Shown: piece by piece, positions 1 to 12,084 of the stretch
Layout: each line of letters begins with the position of its first letter
Numbering within the stretch: the stretch's first letter is position 1
Assembly: GCA_001724995.1 (NCBI GenBank)
Contig: MEFD01000025.1
Coordinates: forward strand, 1-64,000
Reading direction: 5' to 3'
From: Rubrivivax sp. SCN 71-131
Lineage (GTDB): Bacteria > Pseudomonadota > Gammaproteobacteria > Burkholderiales > Burkholderiaceae_C
DNA: 64,000 nucleotides
The notes under the pieces: model-generated
What the model was told of the DNA's origin: nothing
Databases searched by the model: none
The model's input: the letters and a program-made list of their open reading frames with translations, nothing else
Position numbers and translations under genes: made by a program

Positions 1-121
1 TGCCCACCGAGTACAGCATCACCGGGCGCTCGCACTCGGCCACCACCTCGCGCAGGATGTGGATGCTCTGCGCTTCCAGGCTTTGCAGGTGGGTCAGGCT
101 CCGGCGGTTCGGATGAAGCAT
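1..121 (-). CDS. cysD: Sulfate adenylyltransferase subunit 2, N-terminal fragment (cut by window edge)
   Basis: Only the first 40 codons are present; the gene continues left of the window. The protein begins [20 protein letters not shown] and reaches the VMLYSVG motif, which is the conserved N-terminus of CysD, the PP-loop ATP pyrophosphatase-type subunit that with the GTPase CysN activates sulfate to adenosine 5'-phosphosulfate in the cytoplasm. The catalytic PP-loop (SxGKDS) lies just past the edge. The gene diverges from cysQ, so the shared 150-bp gap 122-272 should hold both promoters; I could not resolve a convincing CysB site. The family call is firm despite the short length. Confidence 0.85.
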   Translation of the reverse strand, partial: MLHPNRRSLTHLQSLEAQSIHILREVVAECERPVMLYSVG

Positions 122-272
122 GGCGGTGCGGGTCTGCGGTCGGTCCGTGGGCAGCGAGTATTTCCTGCCGCGAGCCCGCCCGGCAGACCGAGTTCTCATA
201 AGCAAATTCGCGGCGGCGGTGCGCATCCGGTGCGCAGTGCCCGGCTACGATCGGCTCATTCGAGGAGCGTCC

Positions 273-1049
273 GTGAGCCACCCCCACCCCGATCTCGAGA
301 CGGTCGTGCGCGTCGTGCGCGAAGCCGCCGCACTGGTGATGAGCGTCTACGAACGCGGCTTTGCGGTGCAGTCCAAGGCCGACGCCTCACCCGTCACCGA
401 GGCCGATGAACGCGCCGAGGCCCTGATCGTGCCGGCCCTGCGAAGGCTCGCGCCGGGCGTGCCGGTGGTGGCCGAGGAGATGGCTGCGCGTGGCGAAGCC
501 GACGCCATCGGCGGCGGGGGGGAAGCGCGCTTCTGGCTCGTCGATCCGCTGGACGGCACCAAGGAGTTCATTGCGCGCAACGGCGAGTTCACCGTCAACG
601 TCGCACTGGTCGAGCAGGGCGTTGCGGTACTCGGCGTCGTCGCCGCGCCGGCGCTCGGTCGCATCTTCGCCGGCGTGCGGGGGCAGGACGCCTGGGTCGA
701 GGATGAGGCAGGGCGTCGCGCGATCCGCGTGCGCGCGCTGCCCGAGGAGGGGGCGACCGTCGTCGCCAGCCGATCGCACGGCGATGCGGCGGCACTGGAT
801 GCCTTCCTCGCCGGGCAGCGAGTGGCGCGGCGCGTCGATGCGGGCTCGTCGCTGAAGCTGTGCCTGCTGGCGGCGGGCCAGGCGGACCTCTACCCGCGCC
901 TTGGGCGGACGATGGAGTGGGACATCGCCGCCGGCCACGCTGTGCTCGCCGCGGCCGGCGGCAGCGTGCGCACGCTCGATGGCCAGGCGCTGCGCTACGG
1001 CAAGCCGGGCTTCGAGAACCCGCACTTCGTCGCGCGCGGCGCAGCTTGA
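273..1049 (+). CDS. cysQ: 3'(2'),5'-bisphosphate nucleotidase CysQ
   Basis: 258 aa. Member of the inositol monophosphatase-like, Mg2+-dependent phosphatase superfamily. It removes 3'-phosphate from PAP, and from PAPS, formed during sulfate assimilation. Visible motifs are VVAEEM (first metal ligand region), DPLDGTKEFI (the DPxDGT metal site) and WDIAAGHAVL near the C-terminus (the WDxAAG signature). I chose the GTG start at 273, with GAGGA at 263-267 upstream, because the open frame before it carries no family sequence. It lies divergent from cysD, which fits the sulfur pathway. Its 3' end faces the MFS gene. Confidence 0.9.
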   Translation: MSHPHPDLETVVRVVREAAALVMSVYERGFAVQSKADASPVTEADERAEALIVPALRRLAPGVPVVAEEMAARGEADAIGGGGEARFWLVDPLDGTKEFIARNGEFTVNVALVEQGVAVLGVVAAPALGRIFAGVRGQDAWVEDEAGRRAIRVRALPEEGATVVASRSHGDAAALDAFLAGQRVARRVDAGSSLKLCLLAAGQADLYPRLGRTMEWDIAAGHAVLAAAGGSVRTLDGQALRYGKPGFENPHFVARGAA

Positions 1050-1159
1050 CGCGCTGCCGCCCGCATCGCCCTCGTTCCCGTGGGAGTGCCGGCAGGCGCG
1101 ATCCGCCAGTGGCATGGCCCCCAGCGCGTCTGCCGGCGCTCCTACGACGAAGGCATCGT

Positions 1160-1187
1160 GACGGCGCGATCGCGTGCCCGCGCCGTC
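1160..1187. terminator. Possible bidirectional terminator hairpin
   Basis: A perfect 9-bp inverted repeat (GACGGCGCG at 1160-1168, CGCGCCGTC at 1179-1187) with a 10-nt loop sits between the convergent cysQ and MFS genes and touches the MFS stop codon. There is no flanking T-run, so intrinsic termination is only a guess; in such GC-rich DNA short stems also arise by chance. Confidence 0.3.
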
Positions 1188-2451
1188 AAGGCACGGGGCG
1201 GGCGGACGCTTCCGGCCCGACCATCGCATCACGCCTGGCCAGCGCGGGGAAACCGCGCCACCACAGGGCGGCGACGAGGCAGGTGCCGACGCCGCCGAGC
1301 AGCACCGAAGCAACGGGGCCGATGTATTCGGCGATCGAGCCCGCGCGGAACTCGCCGAGCTGGTTGCTCGCGCCGATGAAGACCGCGTTGACGGCACTCA
1401 CGCGCCCGCGCATCGCGTCGGGCGTGTCGATCTGCACCAGCGTCTGCCGGATGACGACGCTGATCATGTCCGCCGCGCCGCCCAGCGCCAGCGCCGTCAT
1501 GGCGATCGCGAACGAGGTCGTCCAGCCGAAAACGAGCATGGTGAGACCGTAGAAGGCCACCGAGCCCAGCAGCAGCGGCCCGGTGTGGCGGCGGATCGTC
1601 CAGCGCGTGAGCGCCACCGACATGAGCAGCGCGCCGACCGCCGGGGCCGCACGCAGCAGGCCCAGACCGGTGGGGCCGACGTGGAGGATGTCCTTGGCGA
1701 ACATCGGCAGCAGCGCGGTCGCCCCACCCAGCAGCACGGCGAACAGATCGAGCGAGATCGCGCCGAGCACGACCTTGTGCGCGAACACGAAGCGCAGCCC
1801 CGCGAGCAGCGACTCGAGACTGGCGGCCTGCGTCGGCGCCTCGTGCCGGTAGTGCACGCCCAGTGCCACGAGCGCGGTTGCGCTGGCGAACAGCAGCACG
1901 CAACTGGCGTACACCGTCTTCGCGCCGACGACGAAGAGCAGCCCGCCGAGTGCGGGCCCGCCGATGATCGCCACCTGGATGCCCGCGGCGCTGAAGGCCA
2001 TCGCGCGTGCGAGCAGGGCCGGCGCCACCAGCAGCGGCACCAGCGCCTGCTGCGTGGGCATCTGGATGGCGCGCATGACGCCGATGGCCACCGACACCAC
2101 CAGCAGCGTGCCGCGCGACATCTGCCCGCCGTGCTCGGCCAAGAGCAGCGCAGCGGCGATGCCGACCTGGCAGGCCAGGCACAGGGCCAGCAGTCGCGCG
2201 CGATTGAAGCGGTCGATCGCATGCCCCACCGGCAGCAGCAGCGGCAGGGACGGCAGGAACTGCAGCAGGCCGACGAGGCCCAGGTCCCAGGCCGAGCCGG
2301 TGAGCTCGTACATCTGCCAGCCCAGGGCGAGCATGAGGATCTGGCTGCCTGCGGTACCGGCCAGGCGGGCAAGCCACAGGCGCATGAAGCTGCGCTGGGC
2401 GAACAGGCTTGCGGTGCCCGTTGCCGCGCGGGCGGCGCGTCGCAGTTCCAT
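1186..2451 (-). CDS. MFS transporter (EntS/MFS_3-like)
   Basis: 421 aa integral inner-membrane protein with about 12 hydrophobic segments over its whole length. The first segment region (FMRLWLARLAGTAGSQI) and the loop DRFNRARLL after segment 2 match the major facilitator superfamily, specifically the EntS-like drug/siderophore exporter branch. A second basic loop, DTPDAMRGRVSAVNAVF, is the equivalent conserved motif in the C-terminal half and is typical of MFS_3 proteins. The substrate cannot be read from the sequence. It is divergent from the gamma-carbonic anhydrase gene with only 47 bp between the starts, so their promoters must overlap. Confidence 0.8.
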   Translation of the reverse strand: MELRRAARAATGTASLFAQRSFMRLWLARLAGTAGSQILMLALGWQMYELTGSAWDLGLVGLLQFLPSLPLLLPVGHAIDRFNRARLLALCLACQVGIAAALLLAEHGGQMSRGTLLVVSVAIGVMRAIQMPTQQALVPLLVAPALLARAMAFSAAGIQVAIIGGPALGGLLFVVGAKTVYASCVLLFASATALVALGVHYRHEAPTQAASLESLLAGLRFVFAHKVVLGAISLDLFAVLLGGATALLPMFAKDILHVGPTGLGLLRAAPAVGALLMSVALTRWTIRRHTGPLLLGSVAFYGLTMLVFGWTTSFAIAMTALALGGAADMISVVIRQTLVQIDTPDAMRGRVSAVNAVFIGASNQLGEFRAGSIAEYIGPVASVLLGGVGTCLVAALWWRGFPALARRDAMVGPEASARPVP

Positions 2452-2498
2452 CCCTAGAATTATCCCTTTGTCCCTCGTGGACGAGCGTGGAGGCGGCC

Positions 2499-3035
2499 TT
2501 GGCCCTCATTCGAATCGGCGCGCACGAGCCGCGCGTGGCGCCCACGGCCTGGGTGGCCCGCAGCGCGAGCGTCATCGGGCGCGTGGAACTGGCAGCGCAC
2601 AGTAGCGTCTGGTACGGCTGCACGCTGCGCGCGGACAACGACCTGATCCGCATCGGCGAAGGCAGCAACGTGCAGGACGGCAGCGTGCTGCACACCGATC
2701 CGGGCTTCGTGCTCGACATCGGCGCCGGCGTCACCGTCGGGCACCAGTGCATGCTGCACGGCTGCACGATCGGGGACGGATCGCTCGTGGGCATCCAGTC
2801 GGTGATCCTCAACGGCGCGCGCATCGGGCGCCACTGCCTCGTCGGCGCGGGCTCGCTGGTGACCAAGGGCAAGGCCTTTCCCGACGGCTCGATGATCATG
2901 GGACGGCCGGCCAGGCTCGTGCGTGCGCTCAGCCTCGAGGAGATCGAGGGTCTGGCGCAGAGTGCCGCCGGCTATGTGCGGCACGCCGAGCGCCATCGCA
3001 CGCAGGCGGCGCTGGTGGAGCCGGGTGCGGGCTGA
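2499..3035 (+). CDS. Gamma carbonic anhydrase family protein (YrdA/PaaY-like)
   Basis: 178 aa left-handed beta-helix (hexapeptide repeat) protein. The start is taken as TTG at 2499, because this gives the family N-terminus MALIRIGAHEPRVAPTAWVA and GGAGG at 2489-2493 precedes it; a GTG at 2487 is the alternative. Metal-ligand histidines appear in VLHTD, VGHQCMLHGC and neighbouring turns, with repeated [LIV]-G-x4 hexapeptides between them. Homologs bind Zn/Fe and may hydrate CO2, but many YrdA-type members have no proven activity. It lies 4 bp upstream of hslO and is probably cotranscribed with it. Confidence 0.85.
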   Translation: MALIRIGAHEPRVAPTAWVARSASVIGRVELAAHSSVWYGCTLRADNDLIRIGEGSNVQDGSVLHTDPGFVLDIGAGVTVGHQCMLHGCTIGDGSLVGIQSVILNGARIGRHCLVGAGSLVTKGKAFPDGSMIMGRPARLVRALSLEEIEGLAQSAAGYVRHAERHRTQAALVEPGAG

Positions 3036-3039
3036 GGCG

Positions 3040-3999
3040 ATGTCGGAGCTGCACAAGTTCGTCTTCGAGGGCCAGCCGGTGCGCGGCATGCTGGTGCGCC
3101 TGGACGAAGGCTGGCAGGAGCTGTTGCGCCGCCGTGCCGAGATGGCCTCCTTTGCCCCCGAGGTGCGCACCCTGCTCGGCGAGATGACGGCCGCAGCGGT
3201 GCTGATGCAGGCGAACATCAAGTTCAAGGGCGCGCTCGTGCTGCAGGTCTTCGGCGACGGGCCGGTGAAGCTCGCGGTGGCCGAGGTGCAGCCGGAGCTG
3301 ACGTTTCGCGCCACCGCGACGGTGGTGGGCGAGGTGGCGGCGGGCGCGGATCTCTCGGCGCTGCTCGACGTTCACGGGCAGGGGCGCTGCGCCATCACGC
3401 TGGACCCGAAGGACCGGCTGCCCGGCCAGCAGCCCTACCAGGGCATCGTGCCGCTGCGCGGGCCGGATGGCGCACGCCTGCCGGGTGTGGCGCCAATGCT
3501 CGAGCACTACATGCGCCAGTCGGAACAGTTGCAGACGCGGCTCGTGCTCGCGGCCGACGAGCGCGTGGCCGCCGGGCTGCTGCTGCAGCACCTGCCCGCG
3601 CAGGGGCAGGGCAACCTGGCGGGCTTGGCGGCGCAGGCCGCCGAGGCCGAGGCCGGCGAGGCCTTCGCGCGCATCGCCATGCTGGCCGCCACCCTCACGC
3701 GCGAGGAGCTGCTCGGGCTCGACGTCGCAACCGTGCTGCATCGCCTCTTCTGGCAGGAGCGGCTGCGCCGCTTCGAGCCGCTGCTGCCACGCTTTGCGTG
3801 CAACTGTTCGCGCGAGCGCGTGCGCGGCATGCTGCGCGGCCTCGGCCGCGAGGAGAGCGAGGGCCTGATCGCCGAACGCGGGCTGGTCGAGGTCGGCTGT
3901 GAGTTCTGCGGCGCCCGCTACCGCTTCGACGCCGTCGACGTCGGCGAGATGTTCACCCCGGGGCGCAACCAGCCGCCGACGAGCCGCTCGGTGCAGTAG
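3040..3999 (+). CDS. hslO: 33-kDa redox-regulated chaperonin Hsp33
   Basis: 319 aa cytoplasmic holdase chaperone switched on by oxidative unfolding. The C-terminal zinc centre is complete: Cys254 and Cys256 (CNC) and Cys287 and Cys290 (CEFC), the four residues that bind Zn2+ when reduced and form disulfides on activation. The N-terminal substrate-binding fold is also present (start MSELHKFVFEGQPVRG, then LLGEMTAAAVLMQANIKFKG). The start ATG lies 4 bp after the carbonic anhydrase stop. Its last 47 bp overlap the 3' end of the convergent NadR-type kinase gene. Confidence 0.95.
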   Translation: MSELHKFVFEGQPVRGMLVRLDEGWQELLRRRAEMASFAPEVRTLLGEMTAAAVLMQANIKFKGALVLQVFGDGPVKLAVAEVQPELTFRATATVVGEVAAGADLSALLDVHGQGRCAITLDPKDRLPGQQPYQGIVPLRGPDGARLPGVAPMLEHYMRQSEQLQTRLVLAADERVAAGLLLQHLPAQGQGNLAGLAAQAAEAEAGEAFARIAMLAATLTREELLGLDVATVLHRLFWQERLRRFEPLLPRFACNCSRERVRGMLRGLGREESEGLIAERGLVEVGCEFCGARYRFDAVDVGEMFTPGRNQPPTSRSVQ

Positions 4000-4600
4000 C
4001 GCCACGCCGCTCGCGGGCCGGCGTCGACGGCCGCGCCAGGCCCGGCGGGCGCAGCCGCAGTGCCGGGAGCGCGAACGACAGCGCCTGCAGCGCGGCGTCT
4101 TCGCGTTGTGCGCCGCTGCCGAGGATCACCGAGTAGGCGAAACCGTGGGTCTGCAGCAGCGTCCGCAGCTGCGCATCGACCGGGGGGCGCACGTGCGGGC
4201 CGTCGCGCTGCAGCCCGTCGGGCTCCCAGGGCATGTCCAGGCCGGTCAGCAGCGTCAGCCGGCAGCGGCGGTGCGCGGCCACCGCCATGGCGTCGAGCGA
4301 ATCGTCGCCGAAGACGATGCGGCTGTAGACCGCGGTCATGAGGGCGGTGGTGTCGGCGAAGACGACATCGTGGCCGCGCGCGGCCTCGTCGATGAGCGCG
4401 CTCTGCGCGGCTGCGATGTCGGCCTGCTCGCCGCGCTGCGGCGTGCGCGCGTGTTCGTCGCACCAGGGGCGCAGCCACTCCGGCACCCAGGCCACGCGCA
4501 GCCCGTGCTGGCGTGACAGGCGCTGCGCCAGTGCCTGGGCGAGCATGGTCTTGCCGGTGCTCTCGGCACCGACGATGGCCACGACCAGGGCCTCAGCCAT
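3953..4600 (-). CDS. NadR-type nicotinamide riboside kinase (AAA domain only)
   Basis: 215 aa. The N-terminus carries a Walker A motif, GAESTGKT (residues 11-18), of the style found in the ribosylnicotinamide kinase domain of NadR. Further on are WVPEWLRPWCDEH and VFADTTALMTAVY, which fit the nucleoside-binding and lid region of that family. No helix-turn-helix or nucleotidyltransferase domain precedes it, so this is a stand-alone kinase domain that would phosphorylate nicotinamide riboside to NMN. The ATG at 4600 is inside the pnuC coding region (8-bp overlap), so the two are translationally coupled. The Arg/Pro-rich C-terminus overlaps the end of hslO and looks degenerate. Confidence 0.75.
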   Translation of the reverse strand: MAEALVVAIVGAESTGKTMLAQALAQRLSRQHGLRVAWVPEWLRPWCDEHARTPQRGEQADIAAAQSALIDEAARGHDVVFADTTALMTAVYSRIVFGDDSLDAMAVAAHRRCRLTLLTGLDMPWEPDGLQRDGPHVRPPVDAQLRTLLQTHGFAYSVILGSGAQREDAALQALSFALPALRLRPPGLARPSTPARERRGATAPSGSSAAGCAPG

Positions 4601-5204
4601 GGACCGCCCCGATCGCCTGCAGGCGCAGCCAGGCCCTCCAGCCGACCACCGAGAGCACGGCGAAGAGCGCATACAGGATCACCGTCAGCCACAGGCCCTT
4701 GACGGCGAACAGCAGCACGCTCACCAGGTTCACGGCGAGCCAGATGGGCCAGTTCTCGACCAGCTTGCGCCCGAGCAGGATCTGCCCGGCGATGCTGCCC
4801 ACGGTGGGCAGCGCGTCGAGCCAGGGCACGTCGGAATCGGTGGCGTGCTGCAGCAGCAGCGCCACCGCCGGCCAGCCCACCAGCGTGGCGATGAGCACCG
4901 CCAGGCGCTGCCGCGTGCCGAGGCGGTGCACGCGCAGCGGCTCGCCGTCGCTGCCCCGGCCGGTCAGCCACTGCCGCCAGCCCCAGGCGGCGACGGCGAT
5001 GAACAGCAGCTGCAGCGACGCCTCGCCGTAGAGCCGGCTGTGCAGGAACAGCCAGCCGTACATCGCCGAGGAAACCATCGCCAGTGGCCAGGCCAGCGGG
5101 TTGACGCGCAGGTTGCAGGCCACCATCCACAGCGCCAGGCCGAAGGCCAGCAGCTCGAGCAGGGTCACCGGACTGCCCAGCAGCCGGAAGAGGGGGTCGG
5201 TCAT
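4593..5204 (-). CDS. pnuC: Nicotinamide riboside transporter PnuC
   Basis: 203 aa inner-membrane protein with seven predicted hydrophobic segments. The central LGRKLVENWPIWLAVNLVSV contains the W-x2-W-x2-VN type motif that lines the substrate site in PnuC proteins. PnuC moves nicotinamide riboside by facilitated diffusion, and uptake is driven by phosphorylation inside the cell. The kinase needed for that is the overlapping downstream gene. Together they form a two-gene NAD precursor salvage unit. Confidence 0.85.
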   Translation of the reverse strand: MTDPLFRLLGSPVTLLELLAFGLALWMVACNLRVNPLAWPLAMVSSAMYGWLFLHSRLYGEASLQLLFIAVAAWGWRQWLTGRGSDGEPLRVHRLGTRQRLAVLIATLVGWPAVALLLQHATDSDVPWLDALPTVGSIAGQILLGRKLVENWPIWLAVNLVSVLLFAVKGLWLTVILYALFAVLSVVGWRAWLRLQAIGAVHG

Positions 5205-5222
5205 TGCGGGCGCGCACGCGAC

Positions 5223-5501
5223 CTAGCGGCGCGTGTACTGCACGAGAACTTCGTCGGGCTTGACCATGCCGAGCTCGGCGCGCGCCTTTTCCTCGACCAT
5301 CTCGAGGCCCGCGCGCAGATCGGCGACCTCCGCCTGCAACTGCTCGTTGCGCAGCCGGGCGCTGTCGTTGTCACGGCTCTGCTGCTCGAGTTCGCCGCGC
5401 AGCGTCCAGACATGCGGCAGGCTGGAGCGACCCAGCCAGAGGTCGGCCTGCACCAGCAGCAGCAAGGCCGCGAGCAGCAGGTTGACGACGCGCATGCCCA
5501 T
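5223..5501 (-). CDS. ftsB: Cell division protein FtsB
   Basis: 92 aa bitopic membrane protein: a short cytoplasmic N-terminus, one hydrophobic segment (residues about 4-20, VVNLLLAALLLLVQADLW), then a periplasmic coiled coil with heptad-like spacing from about 33 to 75. This is the size and layout of FtsB, which bridges FtsL and FtsQ in the divisome. The location directly downstream of eno is the conserved proteobacterial position for ftsB. Starts at 5501 or 5495 (two in-frame ATGs) are both possible. Confidence 0.88.
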   Translation of the reverse strand: MGMRVVNLLLAALLLLVQADLWLGRSSLPHVWTLRGELEQQSRDNDSARLRNEQLQAEVADLRAGLEMVEEKARAELGMVKPDEVLVQYTRR

Positions 5502-5525
5502 GGCCGGCGGCGGCGCAGGCGACGC

Positions 5526-7137
<1,612 letters not shown>

Positions 7138-7150
7138 CGCAGGTCCTTGT

Positions 7151-10925
<3,775 letters not shown>

Positions 10926-10999
10926 CTCACGAGGCCACGCGCCGATCGGCCGCCGCCCTGCACGCGGGGCGGGGGACAGTCTTGGGATGCACGGGCAGC

Positions 11000-11019
11000 C
11001 CTGACGAGACTGCGTCAGG
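11000..11019. repeat. Palindrome upstream of the FeeM-like gene
   Basis: Perfect 7-bp inverted repeat CCTGACG (11000-11006) and CGTCAGG (11013-11019), with a 6-nt spacer, in the 251-bp gap between cysK and the FeeM-like gene. It could be a regulator operator or part of a cysK terminator; there is no T-run. The CTG to CAG spacing is 12, so it is neither a LexA box nor a canonical lux box. Confidence 0.45.
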
Positions 11020-11176
11020 TCAAGTCCGCGGCTCGGCGAGCGGCGCATGCTGCGCCGCCGGAGGGCAGTGGCCCCGTTGCGTGGGCCGTGGCGCCACGTT
11101 CGCGCTGCGGCCCGCCACGGCCCGGGACAACAGGCGCCCGCGAAGCGCGAAGCGCCAGCGGAGACGGGAGGTTCGG

Positions 11177-12022
11177 GTGAATACGAATGACGCGACGAGC
11201 CTGGCAAAGCCGAACGGCAGGAAGCTCGCGCCGCGCATGTGCGGCGCGAGTTGCGGGTGGCGCGATGAGTCGCTCGGCTTCCGGCTGTTCCCGATCGCGC
11301 AGCGGCAGGAGCTGATCGAGGTCTGTGCCGTGCGTTCGCTGGCCTACGGACACCATCTGCCCGAGTTGGGGTCGACCCTGGCCGAGCCGGACGAAATCGA
11401 CCTGCACCCGGCGACGACCGTGTTCCTCTGCCGCGACAAGGCCAGCGGCGAGGCGATCGGCACGATGCGCATCCAGACCAGCGCCCATGGGCCGCTGGTG
11501 CTCGAGCGCAGCGTCGCGCTGCCGGCGCGGCTGCAGCGATCGTGTCGCGCCGAGGTGACGCGCCTGGCGGTGCGCGTGGGCGCCGATCCGCTGGTCAAGC
11601 TGTGCCTCATGAAGGCGAGTTACCTCTTCTGCGTGGCCCATCGCGTGCGCGCGATGATCATCGGTGCGCGCAAGGAGTCCTTGATCCGCAACTACCGGCG
11701 GCTGGGTTTCGTCGACGTGTTCGCCGACGACGCCCTGAGGCCGCTGGCCCATACCGGGGGGCTGTTGCACCGCATCCTGCGTTTCGACGTCAGCGGCGCC
11801 GAGCGCTGCTGGGCGCAGCAGAACCACCCGCTGTACGAGTTCATGGTCCGAACACGCCACCAGGACCTGCAGGTCGATCGGCACGAGGGCGCGCCAGGTG
11901 ATTGCGCGGACGGCGTCTCGGCCTGTGCCGACCCCCGTGCTGCCGCGCATGGTGCCTGGGAGGAGCCCCGCCTTGCGGGCCCGCGGCTGGGGCTGGGCCT
12001 GGGCCTGGCCGGATCGGTCTAG
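11177..12022 (+). CDS. N-acyl amino acid synthase FeeM-like acyltransferase (GNAT fold)
   Basis: 281 aa. Residues about 35-220 match the FeeM catalytic-core/autoinducer-synthase type GNAT fold: FRLFPIAQRQELIEVCAVRS, then a YGHHLPE segment, AIGTMRIQ (acyl-CoA/ACP-binding strand), RAEVTRLAV and NYRRLGFVDV. FeeM homologs join a fatty acyl group from acyl carrier protein to an amino acid; neither substrate can be told here. The start is GTG at 11177 with GGGAGG at 11165-11170; upstream frame has no family sequence. The last ~45 residues are low-complexity Gly/Leu/Arg. Convergent with a hybrid histidine kinase. Confidence 0.7.
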   Translation: MNTNDATSLAKPNGRKLAPRMCGASCGWRDESLGFRLFPIAQRQELIEVCAVRSLAYGHHLPELGSTLAEPDEIDLHPATTVFLCRDKASGEAIGTMRIQTSAHGPLVLERSVALPARLQRSCRAEVTRLAVRVGADPLVKLCLMKASYLFCVAHRVRAMIIGARKESLIRNYRRLGFVDVFADDALRPLAHTGGLLHRILRFDVSGAERCWAQQNHPLYEFMVRTRHQDLQVDRHEGAPGDCADGVSACADPRAAAHGAWEEPRLAGPRLGLGLGLAGSV

Positions 12023-12028
12023 GCGGGG

Positions 12029-12084
12029 CTGCAGACCTCCTGCCCGCGGACCCGATCCGGCGCTCGCGCCTAGGAGGTCTGCAG
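12029..12084. repeat. 13-bp perfect inverted repeat between convergent genes
   Basis: CTGCAGACCTCCT at 12029-12041 is exactly complementary to AGGAGGTCTGCAG at 12072-12084, separated by 30 nt. The right arm is the last codons and stop of the histidine kinase gene; the left arm lies just past the FeeM-like stop. A transcript from either direction could form the stem, so a bidirectional terminator or attenuating structure is plausible, but the 30-nt loop is long and there is no T-run. Confidence 0.6.

Noticed and set aside
189..212. CysB-type site in the cysD-cysQ gap (CTCATAAGC)
   Set aside because: One short AT-containing match without a second half-site or a placed promoter is too weak to annotate.
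120..272. Longer cysQ start at 120
   Set aside because: The extra 51 residues have no similarity to CysQ, overlap the cysD start, and lack a ribosome binding site; GTG 273 has GAGGA in front.
387..1397. Long minus-strand frame opposite cysQ
   Set aside because: Low-complexity Arg/Ala/Ser composition typical of antisense frames in GC-rich DNA; the sense strand has a full CysQ.
11000..11019. lux box controlling the FeeM-like gene
   Set aside because: The palindrome has CTG-N12-CAG spacing and the wrong core for a LuxR box, and no luxR gene is near.
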